This document shows, one piece after another, positions 34,659 to 46,314 of a DNA stretch of 64,000 nucleotides (the first letter of the stretch is position 1; each line of letters opens with the position of its first letter). The notes beneath the pieces were generated by a model. The model made no database searches and was not told where the DNA came from. It worked only from the letters and a program-made list of their open reading frames with translations. A program made the translations under genes and the position numbers. Source of the DNA: Lunularia cruciata (lineage: Eukaryota; Streptophyta; Marchantiopsida; Lunulariales; Lunulariaceae); the NCBI GenBank assembly GCA_948567375.1, contig OX419757.1:42284001-42348000 (forward strand), given 5' to 3'.

Positions 34659-36555
34659 ACGGAGTAACTGTGGTGGACCTTTTGCTGTCATACTTAGCAG
34701 ATCACAGTGGAAGTCAGACATGATATGGTGGTTGAAATCTCTCCAGCAGCCAAATGAAGTCTGTTGTCTGTCTTTCCTAGAGACGGAGGACGTTCTCGTG
34801 TAGATGAGTGTATGGCACTTCGTTGCCATTGTACAAATGCCAAGTGAAGAGCTTTTAAGTGGAACAGTTGCTGAGGGCGATGAAGAGATAAGCTGATGGG
34901 AGTCATACAGATGCAGAATGTGTACACATTTCCCAAGAGTTGCGCATATTGCTTGGCCGATAGAAGAACGACGCGAGTGTTCTCGGGATATGATCCCAAC
35001 CTAGAGAATCGGCTCAAGAACTCAACAGTACTTTTGAGTGCCATTGGAGGTAACAGGAGAGGCTCCGCGGATGCTGTTCAGTTCAGGTACTTTGGTAAGT
35101 TTAGACGGGGACTGGCAAGCCATCCAATTATTGTAAGGTGTATCAATCACAATTGCTCATCAGAATCTCGACAGTTGAAAGTGTTGTAGATATAATCATG
35201 ATGACAAAGAACAGTTTGATTAGGTGTTCACAGAGTGAGATACAAAGGCTCGGATATACCGAACTCCTGACTCTAAAGAGAAGCTGCATTCCTTTCATTG
35301 AGCGAAAGTCCAAAGGTTCCATAAGGCGCTATGGTGTGAAGATAGTAGGAGAGTCCAGAAAGGTCCGGGCATCAGATTACAGTGTACAGGGATACGTTCT
35401 TGTCCAGGTCGCAGGCCAGAAATCATCTTTCTTGGGCCGAATGCATAGCAAAATGACATGTCAAGCGAGAATTTTCCATTGATTCACGAGGGAAAGCAAA
35501 GGTCGAGATAACCAAGTGGTACGGCACAACTTGGCAGATGCTGACCAAAGGATAATCAGCCACATGGAGGACAACTCTGCCAGTAGAAGTTTCAACGGAA
35601 CGCCAAGGTAGACATGTTGTGACAGCCAATGCTACATGAGCTAGAATCCAGTTCCAATGCCAATTCCTAGCACCAGAAGGGGCCGACTTGAAAGAACTCT
35701 TTGTTCCGAGTGGGGGCGCTCTTGTTACTCTTAACAAATGAGAGGCTATGAGGACCCAGTCTTTTATTCCCTTTACTTGTGTTGTGATCAGACTTAGCAC
35801 ATAGTGCAAGCAGTTTCCCAGACATCCCAGATGAACCCCACTATTGGAAGATTATTAAGTGCCTCGAATAGTCCTGTACTGTCGAAATTTTTAGTGCTCA
35901 AATTCGTAAAGAGTTTTAACGTCTTCACCCGTCTTCACTAGTGGTACCAGGCTTTCTGAACAGGTTGAGACAAGTACCCTGTGTCCCCGTCACATCGCAC
36001 CTGTTGGACCTTTGCTCTGTATTTCGCAATCATAGCTCTGCATTAGACCATAACTCATGGAGAAAAACAATCCATTTCCTTACGAAACTAGGATTTGACA
36101 TCGAAGGAACAATCCAGTTCCTAGTCCATGAGCACCGATCGTGGAGAAGATATATCTATATAAACTTTTGCTATGATGACTTCCATGTTCGAGATCCTGG
36201 GGACCCTTAGAAGAACCTGCTAAATAATCAGTGTTCCAGATGGACCATGGAAAGACATGAGATGAATTCATGACCAAATTCTGCTTTTGAACTCAAAAGT
36301 AAGTCGGTAGGCGTATCCCATACTATCCACCCGTCCTTGGCCAGGCCAGCAGGGTAGCTTGGCCGACACTAACAGTAATTCATCTGTAGGCTTCGTAGAC
36401 TCCAAACGAGACTGCCATTGGCATATTGCAAAAGAACCAAACTACTGTGACCTTGACTTTTGATTTGTAAGTGTCTATCTCGTACCCCGAAGAAGTATTA
36501 GTTGATTCTTTCAAGCTGCTCTGGAGTAGCTCTGATGGATGCAAAGACAAGCCTG
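34659..36555. other. Intergenic region, no gene seen
   Basis: Open frames of 90-130 codons exist on both strands (for example 34896-35189 and 35423-35809) but overlap, lack motifs and look like chance frames in balanced-composition DNA. It should include the 3' ends of the flanking convergent transcripts. Confidence 0.5.
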
Positions 36556-37098
36556 TTAACGACCGGACCTCCAGCAATCAACATATTTGTCAAGAAACGC
36601 TTTTGCGACGTTTTGAAAGCGACAATTGGCTTCGGACTTTGCTATGACCTGGAGGGACTCAATGACTTCAGGGAGCAAGATGTCTTTGCTCGTAGATGGA
36701 GTGCACAAGTAGTACAAGCTGGTAATGGTCGATAGCACAGTGTTCTCGACTGGGCTCGACAGACAAGAAATCAGCAAGGGAATGCCACCACTGCCCACGA
36801 TCACGGCAGCATTTGCTGGATCCGGACAGCAATTTGAGATCCCACCGGCAGCAAACTCCACGAGTTTCTCATTGGGTTCCGTCAAACAGTCCAAAAACAG
36901 ATCCAGCACTCGTAGCTGCCGCAAATATCCATAATTCATTGGGTCGTACGCAAAATTAGCCAAGTGAGCCACGATCTCCTCCTTGGCTTCTTCGTGGACA
37001 GTTTGCTGGAATTCTGTCACCAATTCCTGGAGGTACTCCTGACGAGGCGTCCCGTACTTCCCTATTCGCTCCTTTTGGCGCTCTTCATTGCTAAACAT
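36556..37098 (-). CDS. ARMC7: Armadillo repeat-containing protein 7 homologue
   Basis: The 180-aa product matches ARMC7 along its length, with the hallmark stretches [55 protein letters not shown] and [13 protein letters not shown]. Human ARMC7 is 198 aa and lacks the extra N-terminal residues seen here ([19 protein letters not shown]). The fold is about three armadillo repeats; the cellular role is poorly defined, with links to RNA-processing complexes reported for animals. The gene is a single exon on the minus strand, convergent with the Ariadne gene upstream. The start was chosen as the first ATG; the whole frame is intact. Confidence 0.92.
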   Translation of the reverse strand: MFSNEERQKERIGKYGTPRQEYLQELVTEFQQTVHEEAKEEIVAHLANFAYDPMNYGYLRQLRVLDLFLDCLTEPNEKLVEFAAGGISNCCPDPANAAVIVGSGGIPLLISCLSSPVENTVLSTITSLYYLCTPSTSKDILLPEVIESLQVIAKSEANCRFQNVAKAFLDKYVDCWRSGR

Positions 37099-39795
37099 GT
37101 CGAATTCAGACTTATATCAAACTATAAACTCAACACCAGCCCTAATGCGCAATAACCCTAATTCTATCCATCAGATGTATCGTTTGCGTTCTGTTCTTGC
37201 ACAGCTTTTTTCGCGATTTCTAAATTGCGGAGCGGACTGCACCATCGCCTCACCGCACTACACAGCTGAAAGACATGCGAAGCAACATTCGATTTGATAG
37301 TAGCTTGACAGTTGCAAGAAATCAGCCGACGCAACTGGGGCTTAACATCCTGTAAAACGCTGATTCCCTGGTTCTGATACGTCCCTCACTTGAAACGTAG
37401 CGGAAGCGGAAAAGACTGAACTCACAAATCTTTCTAACGTAATGAGAGTTGAGGCACCGTCCTCGCCAACGGAATTGACAGCTGATACGCACTCCTGAAA
37501 TCGATCAACCGATGATTTCTTCCTTTATTTATCCTTGGATTCGATACACTCTTGGAAACCAAAGCTCCGCTTCTCTTCCAAACAGCCGTTCTCGTAATAT
37601 GATTGATAACATAATGAGAGAATCAGTGTCCAAATCTCGGCAGCTATGAATCCATGATGTCCAAAAGATCATTCACAACTTTCAGTCTCTTGGATGTTAG
37701 TGAATTGACAGTCAACATCCACCCAGGCTCGAGAAGAAGAACATAGAAAGTAGAAAGTCCATCCATGAGCGAAGATCTGTTAGAAGTGTAACTCCTTAAT
37801 GGACTTGAGTTGCAGTGGTTGCATCGTGTATCTCGAGGCGTAGGAGGAAAGGAAAGAAAACAAACAAACATGATTTGCAATTAGTTTGCATTGGTTTTGC
37901 AATTTAACTTGTATTCCAGTTAGTTGTATTAACTTCTTATCATTTCTAATTAGGTGGAATACGGAAATGAAATAAATAATAATACAAAATTGTTGAAATA
38001 AAACAACAAAGGTAATGAAAGAAAATAAAGTTAGAGTGAGACTACATAGAAATGAGCAAGTTTACCAATTTAAAGGGATAAAGAAAATTTTCACTAAAAA
38101 TTATATTGTGATATTATCGTCTATTCGAAAAGATAGATTATAAAAAAGAATATATTGTAATATTATCATCTTACCTAAAAGATGATATGATATTATCTAA
38201 AAGATAGATTATTAAAATGAGTATGTTATAATATTATCATCTATTCTAAAATATATATTACTATATTATATATCATAATTCTCCTATCTCACGTATGATA
38301 TTTGGAAATTCGAGATGAGGTTGCATATCTTATGAGAGATATAAAACACTAGAGTCTATAGTAATTATATGTTAGGAATATAACAATGATCTTTCCCTTA
38401 TTGGAAATCTTTAATTGTATTTAATTATCTTTAATTAATTATTTGGAAATTCGAGATAAGGTTGGATATCTTATGAGAGATATAAAACACTAGAGTTTAT
38501 AGTAATTATATCTTAGGAATATAACAATGACCTTTACCTTATTGGAAATCTTTAATTAAGATTCTAACAAGACAAAGAGTGCCTTAGTATCCAAAGAGTT
38601 GTGTTAGTTGGTCTCAATTGACTAAAGAAACTTCTCAAATTGAAGAGATGAGCCTCATGTTTGGAGCGTAGATATATTTCTAGGAATAAGTCAGTGCTTA
38701 ATCTACTCTTGATTACCTTATAAAGCGCTTTCAACAAAAATGGATGCAAGTGCACAAGTACTAAGAAAGTTAAGTTGTGTATAAACTAAGTATTGGTACT
38801 AGTGACTTGAGTTTCCGTAACTTCAAAATGAGATATAAGCATGTTTAGGACCATAATTAGAGTGATGTCTATGCCTCTTGGTAATATTGAGAAGCTCTTG
38901 ATAAGAGATTCCGATAAGATGACTTTTGACCTGAATACATGAGTCAAAGGTCTTGAAAATTGAGTTTGGTTGTTCAGGTTAGATATAAATTTTTGAAGAT
39001 AAAAGAGGAGGTACTCCCGAGTGGACAAAAACAATCTATGAGGAGAGTGCTTCCAAGATTCACTTCAAAATCCAAACTTGACCTTTATAAATCAGGGAAT
39101 TGATCTAAGGACATGAAGCTATCTTCGGGTTAGCATTAGTGGTTCTCTACTAATCTAAGGTATGATGAAGGTCTAAGTGGAGGTAATATCTAAACCTTGA
39201 CCTTATCCTTGCTGTTAAGTTATGTTACCATTTGACTGACCAATGATCTATGGGCTAAGCATTATGGGTCAAAGTGAAACATAGACTAGACGCAAATGGA
39301 ACTCATTATCAATTGAGGTACAAGATGGATGAATCATCATAGAAAACCTTTCCAACAAAATAAAATAAACAATAAAAAACTGAAAATTATTATTTTCTAA
39401 ATCTTAATTGACTTTCTCACTGTGCAAGTTGTTAGGTTCAACAGAAGTAAACCAAATTAGGACAAATCCAAGTACAAATATAGGAATTGTTGAGCTTGAA
39501 GTGCAGCTTAAATCTAAACCAAGTAGACTAAGTAATGGTTAAAGTTAGATATATTATTGTTGGGTTTATTTGTTATAATATAGTGTTGAGATTTTGAATT
39601 AGTAAACATAGTGTTAAGATGGTGAACTATTTAACATAATGTTTTACTACATATACAAACTGGAAATTTAGGTATTAGGGTACAAAAGTATATCTACATA
39701 TTTTTTTTTACTATTTGGAGTGACAATAAAATAAAATAGGCTTTAGCTATTTTCAAAGAAGATAAAGAGTACAAATGATGGAGATACTAGCAATA
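37099..39795. other. ARMC7 upstream region grading into AT-rich DNA
   Basis: About 37099-37880 has balanced composition and probably holds the ARMC7 promoter and leader. From about 37900 the sequence becomes AT-rich with no gene. It contains short imperfect repeats of a TATTATCATCTA/AAAGATAGATTA type (38100-38270) and the duplication at 38299-38562. Confidence 0.5.
38299..38562. repeat. 141-bp tandem duplication
   Basis: TTTGGAAATTCGAGAT starts at 38301 and again at 38442, followed in both by ATCTTATGAGAGATATAAAA and later by ATTGGAAATCTTTAATT. The copies are nearly identical apart from a TTTAATTATC-rich joint. Confidence 0.9.
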
Positions 39796-39905
39796 TTACA
39801 AGATAGCAGTGAGTAAGCTACCAAGAACTAAATGACCTTGATTACAATTAAGAAAGAAAAGAGAAAATCTAATACTTGCTTGTTTAAAGTAATTGTAGGT
39901 AACTT
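39796..39905 (-). pseudogene. Gypsy integrase fragment
   Basis: The minus-strand frame gives YNYFKQASIRFSLFFLN and GHLVLGSLL, which aligns with YNNSKQASTRFSPFFLNF and PDSLL in the chromovirus at 1874-2080. Only about 35 residues survive. It is a stray fragment of a related element. Confidence 0.7.
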
Positions 39906-39933
39906 TAATGGTTTGAAAGTGACAAAGGTGACC

Positions 39934-40016
39934 GTGTAGAAAAAATGAAGGATGGAAGTACCCCATCAAGCCATACAAGGGAGAGATGAAAAAGGTAAAA
40001 TGGTGCTAAGCCCAAA
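39934..40016 (+). repeat. Copy of the GAAGGATGG repeat family
   Basis: It contains GAAGGATGGAAGTACCCCAT, then AAGCCATACAAGGGAGAGA, then AAAGGTAAAATGGTGCTAAG, closely matching 25604-25684. No inverted partner is seen nearby. Confidence 0.75.
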
Positions 40017-40068
40017 ATGAGAAATCTGCCCTACTGCACCTAAGATATCCAAGCTATGCAAGTCGTAC

Positions 40069-40252
40069 GGTCTACAAACAACTGGAGCATCCAAAGAAAC
40101 ATCACCTAATGTGATTGCTCTCCTATGGATTGCATCAACCACTTTCCTCTATAGAGCAATGGTCTACAAACAATTGGAGCATTCAAAGAAATATCACCTA
40201 ATGTGATTGCTCTGCTATGGATTTCACCAACCACTATACTCTATAGAGCAAT
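40069..40252. repeat. 92-bp tandem duplication
   Basis: GGTCTACAAACAA starts at 40069 and 40161. Both copies contain AATATCACCTAATGTGATTG-like text and end in CTCTATAGAGCAATG. Confidence 0.92.
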
Positions 40253-40958
40253 GTACACACGCTGTCTACAATATACTACAAAGTATGAGCGAGAGAGTGG
40301 TACCCCTAGCACCTAACATGATAAGCTCTCAAATGTGTAGAACACTTTGTTTAAAACATTTGAAAGAGAATATACTAATATTTGTGGTACAGACTCATAA
40401 ATACATAAAGTATGTCATTTATGACATTGTTACATGTCAAGTTTGACCATCTGTGTAAGGGTAGTAAGTAACGAGTATGACCAATTTAGTACATAGAATC
40501 ATATATAATATTTTCCAAAATTTACTAATTGCTGAAATGATGGTTGTAGTCTAAAACAAATACATTGAAAGCATATAATAAAGAAACATAATATTACAAT
40601 AAAGCTTATGTAGTTAAATCATATCAATTGTGTTGATTATAGAAGTTGAATAGATTGCAATAAGTTGTACTACTCAAGGATTGTATTCCATTAATTGATA
40701 ATAACAAAGTGTACACATACACCAAGTGATAACCAAGTATCCCATGCACTTTACCATAAATTTATCAACTTTGTATTTCTTATAATCTTAATATGATTAA
40801 AATTTTGATAATTAAAGCATACTAAAATTCACCATCTTCATAATATGCATACATAGTATAATTAATTAATTATTGGTAAGAAAAACTTAAAAAGTTATTT
40901 AATAGTTGATTAGAGCACTTCTAGATGATTCCTCCAATAAATTTTGGAAATGTTGTAC

Positions 40959-41650
40959 TATAACACCCATTTGTGCATGTGTGTGGTATTGTGATATTTA
41001 GCTTGGTATTACAAGTACTTAAGAGATATTATTTATATAGAGATAAAGGATGGTTCTATATTAGTCATGGTTAGCTAAAGTTAGTCATAGCTAAGATAGA
41101 GGAGACCTTAATTTAGAAGAAGTAGAAAAGATGAGCACCACTATTTTGGATTTTATTGTGTTGACTTGGTATTATTCCTAGGTGTTTGGCTTTGAGGAAA
41201 GAGTTGAGAACTCTTGGGCCCGCAAGCCTTTTTGTTTTGGATTCTTCTTTAGTCCAAGGATAGCCCATGTGAATGAATCCTTGACTTAGTGGTTGGGTCA
41301 AGATAAGACCACATGCTTAGGGGAATATGCCCATGTGAATGGATATTCCTTTCTACTTTTTGACTTTATTTGACTTTTAGTCTAGTAACTTGAGTTACTA
41401 CGGTAATTAGTAACTTTGGTACGTAACAATTTCACAAGAATATAAACAAGGGGTGAGGAGGTACCCATCATCCTTTCATTTGCAACTATCTCTCTCTCAT
41501 TGAGTTCTCTAGTGAGCAATGTCTTGAGTCTTGGAGTGTTAGCCTTGGAAGAGTATGATGGAGTTCGGGTTCCTTGCCTTCTTAGTCCATGGTGCGCTAC
41601 CGTAATAGCCATCTGAGGTTCATCTTGAGTGAGAGACATGCTGGCTCACA
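40959..41650 (-). mobile_element. 692-bp solo LTR (family S), second copy
   Basis: On the minus strand it starts TGTGAGCC and ends GTGTTATA, the same length as the copy at 10896-11587 and differing from it by scattered changes (I estimate about 95 per cent identity by eye). GTAC flanks it on both sides (40955-40958 and 41651-41654), again a 4-bp target duplication. Confidence 0.88.
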
Positions 41651-41654
41651 GTAC

Positions 41655-41945
41655 ATGAATATATCTTTGTTTCTCTTTAGATGTATATGATAAAGGTGGA
41701 TCTAGATAAGGCTGTACCATTGATTTTTAACCTTTGTTAATCATGTTTTCATTGCAAGTGTATAGCTTTGGAATCTTTATTAATCTTTTGAAAATTCAGT
41801 TTATCTTAAGTTTGTAAATAGCAAGTATTTATAGCTTTGCATAACACTATGTATTTATTTTTATTATGCTAAGTACTCAAGGCTAAATGAAGAAGGAAGA
41901 AAATATCTATATTTTCATATTCTTGGAATCTGTTTATTCTTGACC
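41655..41945. other. Short AT-rich spacer
   Basis: No feature recognised between the solo LTR and the gypsy fragment. Confidence 0.5.
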
Positions 41946-42040
41946 GGAGTTACTAGTTTGTTTTGGAGAACACGCTTTGGAAGTTACTAGTTCACTCAAT
42001 TCACTAGTTTGTTTTGGAGAACACGCTTTGGAATCTTCAA
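41946..42040. repeat. Direct duplication at the start of the integrase fragment
   Basis: CTAGTTTGTTTTGGAGAACA and CGCTTTGGAA occur twice (from about 41951 and 42003). The second copy is in frame with the integrase (SLFWRTRFGIF). Confidence 0.8.
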
Positions 42041-42620
42041 AACTAAATTGGCTATGTCCACAACTTACCATCCACAGACTGATGGACAAATAAAGAGGGG
42101 AAATTGCTCTATGGAGGACATACTTTGGGGCTTTACTTTGGATGAGCAAGGGAGTTTGGACACCTTACTCCCATTGGTGGAATTTGCTTACAACAATTCA
42201 GTGAATGCCTCCACACAAGTCACATTGTTCTTCCTCATGTATAGATAACATCCTTTCACAACTTCAAGCTTGATGAAGGTCCATCCGGTTGCTACCAAGG
42301 TTGACGCTGTCAACACTTTTGTTTTTAAAATCCAACAAGGGGTGGAGCACACCAAGCATAGGTTGCAAATTGACCAAAATAGGCAAAAGCAGTATGGACA
42401 TGCACACCGCCAACACATGGAGTTCAATGTGAGAGATCAAGTCTAGCTCTCAACCACCAACCTCAAGTTTGTTGGTCTTCATAAGCTCAAACCTTGTTTT
42501 ATAGAACCTTTCTCCATCCTTTGTTGCATCGGCACTGTCGCCTATCACCTCAAGCTACCGCCCCATATGAAGATCCACCCGGTGTTTCATGTTTCCTTAT
42601 TACGTCAATATGCTCCTTGA
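42009..42620 (+). pseudogene. Gypsy integrase C-terminal fragment (family G)
   Basis: One frame runs through with two stops (TAA at 42246, TAG at 42445): KLAMSTTYHPQTDGQ, LLPLVEFAYNNSVNAST, KVDAVNTFVFKIQQG, KHRLQIDQNRQKQYG, LKPCFIEPF and HPVFHVSLLRQYAP. This is the end of a Ty3/gypsy integrase including the GPY/F-type region. The 5' part of pol is missing. The frame is interrupted by an LTR at 42625, and the chromodomain resumes after it. Confidence 0.88.
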
Positions 42621-42624
42621 CTGC

Positions 42625-43374
42625 TGTAATGTTTCAAGGATAGTAGAGAAACACAGAAGAGAAAACATAGGCTTCACACTCCAAACTTTAGTGCACTAAG
42701 GGAGCACATTCTCTTTATTATATAGCAAAAGAGGATCTACTCCAAGGATGCTCCACCATAAGATTAGGTACATGGATAGGTGATCTATCAATGAGCTCCA
42801 CCCTTAGATTACTTGCTTGGATGGGTGACATATTGATCATGGTTCCATTTGGTTGGCCAAATAGGCTTTGACCAAAAGGAATCTTTTAGGGAATCTTTAG
42901 GAATCTAAGAATCAAGTGGGTGAAGTACAGTTGGAATGCTCTCGGTGAGACAAACCAGGGGAGGGTAAGGCCACACATTCCTCCATTTTGAAGGGGGAGC
43001 AAAGTGCATATTTTTGAGGCCTAATTTATCCGTTTAGTTCTCCAAAATTGCCTCTGAAGTTTTTGAGCATATTTTGGTTTTTGAACTATTAGTAGAAGTG
43101 CTCTTTTAGTTATACCTCTACTTGATCTACTTTGTCCATTATGTACACCATCCTTCAAGATGGCACCAACCAAATTCTACCTTTAGATCATTTGTCTAGC
43201 TATTGATTCTAAAGTCTTCAAGCATATTTCAATTTCTGGCCTATTAGTAGAAATACTCTTTTGGTGATACCTTTGTCTGATCTACTTAGTCCATCATGTT
43301 TAACATCCTCCTAGATTTTAAAAAACCAAATTTCATCTTTAGATCATGTGATCTCTATTGATATTACAACCACA
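42625..43374 (-). mobile_element. Solo LTR of family G inserted in its own family's coding region
   Basis: On the minus strand it starts TGTGGTTGTAATATC and ends CATTACA, and resembles the LTR at 43637-44325. It separates integrase (ending HVSLLRQYAP) from chromodomain. CTGC and CTAC flank it, an imperfect 4-bp match. An internal segment of about 140 bp is present twice (around 43020-43200 and 43200-43345). Confidence 0.75.
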
Positions 43375-43378
43375 CTAC

Positions 43379-43623
43379 TTCTCTTCTATCCAAGAAAGTT
43401 GACCTTGTCCAACCTTGGTTGATGAGGCGGAGGAGTATGAGGTCGAACGCATTGTCCAAAAATGCATCCATGGTACTTGCCATCCTTGTGTGGAATATCT
43501 GGTCCATTGGAAAGGGTACACATTGTACGAGACAACATGGGAGCCAACTGCCAACTTGACCAATGCACCAATGTTAGTTCAATCTTTTGAGCAACAACTT
43601 TGCAACATGGACGTTGCATCTTA
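43379..43623 (+). pseudogene. Gypsy chromodomain
   Basis: The frame gives VDEAEEYEVERIVQKCI, then VEYLVHWKGYTLYETTWEP and a stop at 43621-43623. Y-x-V-x-W-K-G-Y-x6-T-W-E-P is an intact chromodomain pattern, so this is the end of a chromovirus pol. Its upstream integrase is at 42009-42620. Confidence 0.88.
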
Positions 43624-43636
43624 AAAAGGGAGAGGT

Positions 43637-44325
43637 CTTTAATATAAGCAACTAGACATATTATATAGAAATGAAAATTGGCTTGGTAAGATCTAGAAGG
43701 ATATTGTGTACAATGGGCTAGGTAGATCAAAAAGAGGTATAACCAAAAAAGTACTTCTAATAATAGGGCAAAAGACAAAAATAGTCTAAAACCTTTAAAG
43801 CCAATTTTGGAGGCCTAAATGGATGAATTAGGCCTCAAAAATGAAAAAAAATTCCTCTTTGGAAAAAAAGGCTAGACTTCTCTCCTTATGATTTTGAGCC
43901 CCCTAAAGGAGCTTATGATTAGGAAGATTCACTTAAGATTCTCTTTGGTCAAACCCATTTGACCATAATAGGGGGCTCAAAATCACTTGGATGAGCTCTT
44001 GATCCATGTGATTTTGAGCCCCCTACAAGAAGATTCCCTATAGGAAGATTCACTTAAGATTCTCTTTGGTCAAACCCATTTGACCAACTAGATAGGACAA
44101 GGACTAACATGTCACCCATCCAAAAAATTAATCCAAGGATGGAGCTTGCTAACCGGTTACCAATCCATGTATTTGATCCAAGGGTGGAGCTTCCTTTGAA
44201 AGGATCCTCTTTGCTATATAATAAAGAGAAGGTGCTCCTTTGGGGCATCGGAGGATTGAGTGTGAAACCTATGTTTTCTCTCTTGTATCTCTCTTGGAGA
44301 GTTCTCTTGTACTCGGAGTATTACA
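43637..44325 (+). repeat. Gypsy family G 3' LTR
   Basis: It follows the chromodomain stop and a purine tract (AAAAAGGGAGAGG, 43623-43635) and ends GAGTATTACA. It matches the solo LTR at 22937-23533 over most of its length. A segment with GGAAGATTCACTTAAGATTC is duplicated inside it with a 121-bp period. The left edge is not a clean TG and is approximate. Confidence 0.75.
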
Positions 44326-44767
44326 TATGGAGTCCTTGTGTTGGAAGGACATGATGGTGTTGTTTGGAAAGATCATATGCGCAATTGTGCGCCATGCCAC
44401 CTCCCAAACATTGATGATACTATGGACTCAAACCTGGCACTTGTATGTGTAGGCTTGTAGTGTATGTTATGCAGCTCTTCTAGTGGAGCTACTACTATGT
44501 TAATGTGTGATAGTTGTTTGAGAGGATGACATATGGCATGTATGACTCCTCCACTCACACTAGTTTCTCAAGGATCGTGGTTATGTCCTAGATGTACTTG
44601 AACTATAACTAGTTCATCCTTTATATAGTATAGATTGTATACAAGCAACTAACAATGGGGCTTGATACATCCGACCTCTTGATCTTTTGACCACCATAAG
44701 GTATATCATATACTTGGAGTAGATGGCTATTTGGAGTTAGAGGGACCTACTGCCAGCTAGGGGGGCA
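44326..44767. other. Intergenic, no feature recognised
   Basis: Moderately AT-rich DNA with short chance frames only. Confidence 0.4.
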
Positions 44768-45412
44768 ATTGTGACACTTTAGAGTCCATGTATGACTTAT
44801 GTGTGAGTTTTGCTTCTATAATGTGTGATGTTGACAAGGATGTATGTGGTGTAGCATTGTATATACGCACAATAGTTGTCACGCCATTTGTAGTATCATA
44901 CCTAGATTGCTCAGAGTAGTAGTGATGGTAGATAGAAGTTATTTGGTAGATACTCAAAGACTACTTGTTGATGGTCAGATTTTGTGTTTGGGGTACTAAC
45001 TACATGGTGGAGCACACCATCCCTTGCACCATTTGGACCGTCAAGTGTGCCATTAGCGGGACCGTTAGGGTTGGAGAGTATACTTTCAAAGTGCAGCTCC
45101 AAAGAACTCACTTCTTTGATGTTGAGCCTACGAGTTCTTGGCTACGGTGGACAAAGTCCAACGAGCGTCACTTGGATTTTGTTAGCTAGAGTGTGTGTGA
45201 CTTGATTGTAATTAGTGTCCAATTGTTGATAGATTATGGAGTGACGAATCAAATATTGATATAATTGAATGTGAATCAGGTTGTGTGAACAAATTGGTTA
45301 TTATGGCTTGTTAGAGTCCATGTATGACTTGGGTGTGAATTGTACTTCTATATTGTGTGATGTTAATAATGATATATGTTATGTAAAGGTGTATATACAT
45401 ATAACAACCATC
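44768..45412 (+). mobile_element. Candidate TRIM (miniature LTR element)
   Basis: Two direct repeats of about 110 bp (44768-44880 and 45302-45412) share TTAGAGTCCATGTATGACTT and TGTGTGATGTT and flank about 420 bp without coding capacity. After the left repeat, TAGTATCATACC is a weak match to the initiator tRNA-Met primer site. Size and layout fit a terminal-repeat retrotransposon in miniature. I could not confirm LTR ends or a target duplication; a simple dispersed duplication is the alternative. Confidence 0.45.
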
Positions 45413-45816
45413 CATTTGAAATGAATAAATATTTTTATTTAAATATTAATCTATACATATTTTACGTTTAGTGACTATTATTTTATTACCTTTGGGCTAT
45501 ATTGTAATAAAAAAATTTCTGGATATACTTTGTAAGTGCTTATCACATATAACTTGTTCATACCGTTAGATGTGAGTAAAATCAAAACTATATGACTTAA
45601 ATTTCAAAAATATGATATGATAGAATCTAGTAGAAACCATTGTTTATTTTATCACTTAATGTGGATGAGCTTATTCCGTATTGATTATAAGCAAGTCTAT
45701 ACCAATTTAGCATTCCGTTATCTTTGTCTAACACAAAGGAAAGATTTATGGGGTACATTAAGAATCCATCTAATCTACATATCTTCTTAACTCATAACTC
45801 ATTCCAAAGAGATATA

Positions 45817-45834
45817 AGGGGGTTTCAGAAATAG
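45817..45834 (+). repeat. Harbinger left terminal inverted repeat
   Basis: AGGGGGTTTCAGAAATAG, exact reverse complement of 54945-54962. ATA precedes it. Confidence 0.92.
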
Positions 45835-46314
45835 GTTTGACGGATATCTTTGGGATAAATAACAAACTTTGTAATAATTTTTAGTGAACTATGTAACGAT
45901 ACAAGATTGTAATAACTGAACGCTCTGTAACTTCAGTTAAGGGATATATTTAGCTAATTGCATTCATTTATAAAAATCAAATTCTATGTTACTGATGTTT
46001 TGGAATGCCATAACTAAATAAATGATTGTCAGAAAGAGTGACGTGTTTCTTCAAGAGGGTGGCCACATAATCATTTAGTCATGTATTGATGATCTGGTTT
46101 CATATTCAAGATCCAAAATGGCCCCGCCCAACAATTCAAATTTATAAACTGAAATTCACCACCCTTTGGAGCAAATGTGCGAGTTGTCAGGTAAGTAACA
46201 ACGGTTTTGTAGTTTCAAATTGGTGTGGGAAATGATGAGCGTCGTAGTGCGGCAACCAAGAAATTGATTAGAGTGCGACTATTCTCACACTAGGAGTGCA
46301 ACACACTTTTTGCA

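Noticed and set aside
34293-34829. Minus-strand 178-codon frame over the end of Ariadne copy 1
   Set aside because: It is a shadow of the coding frame on the other strand and has no motifs.
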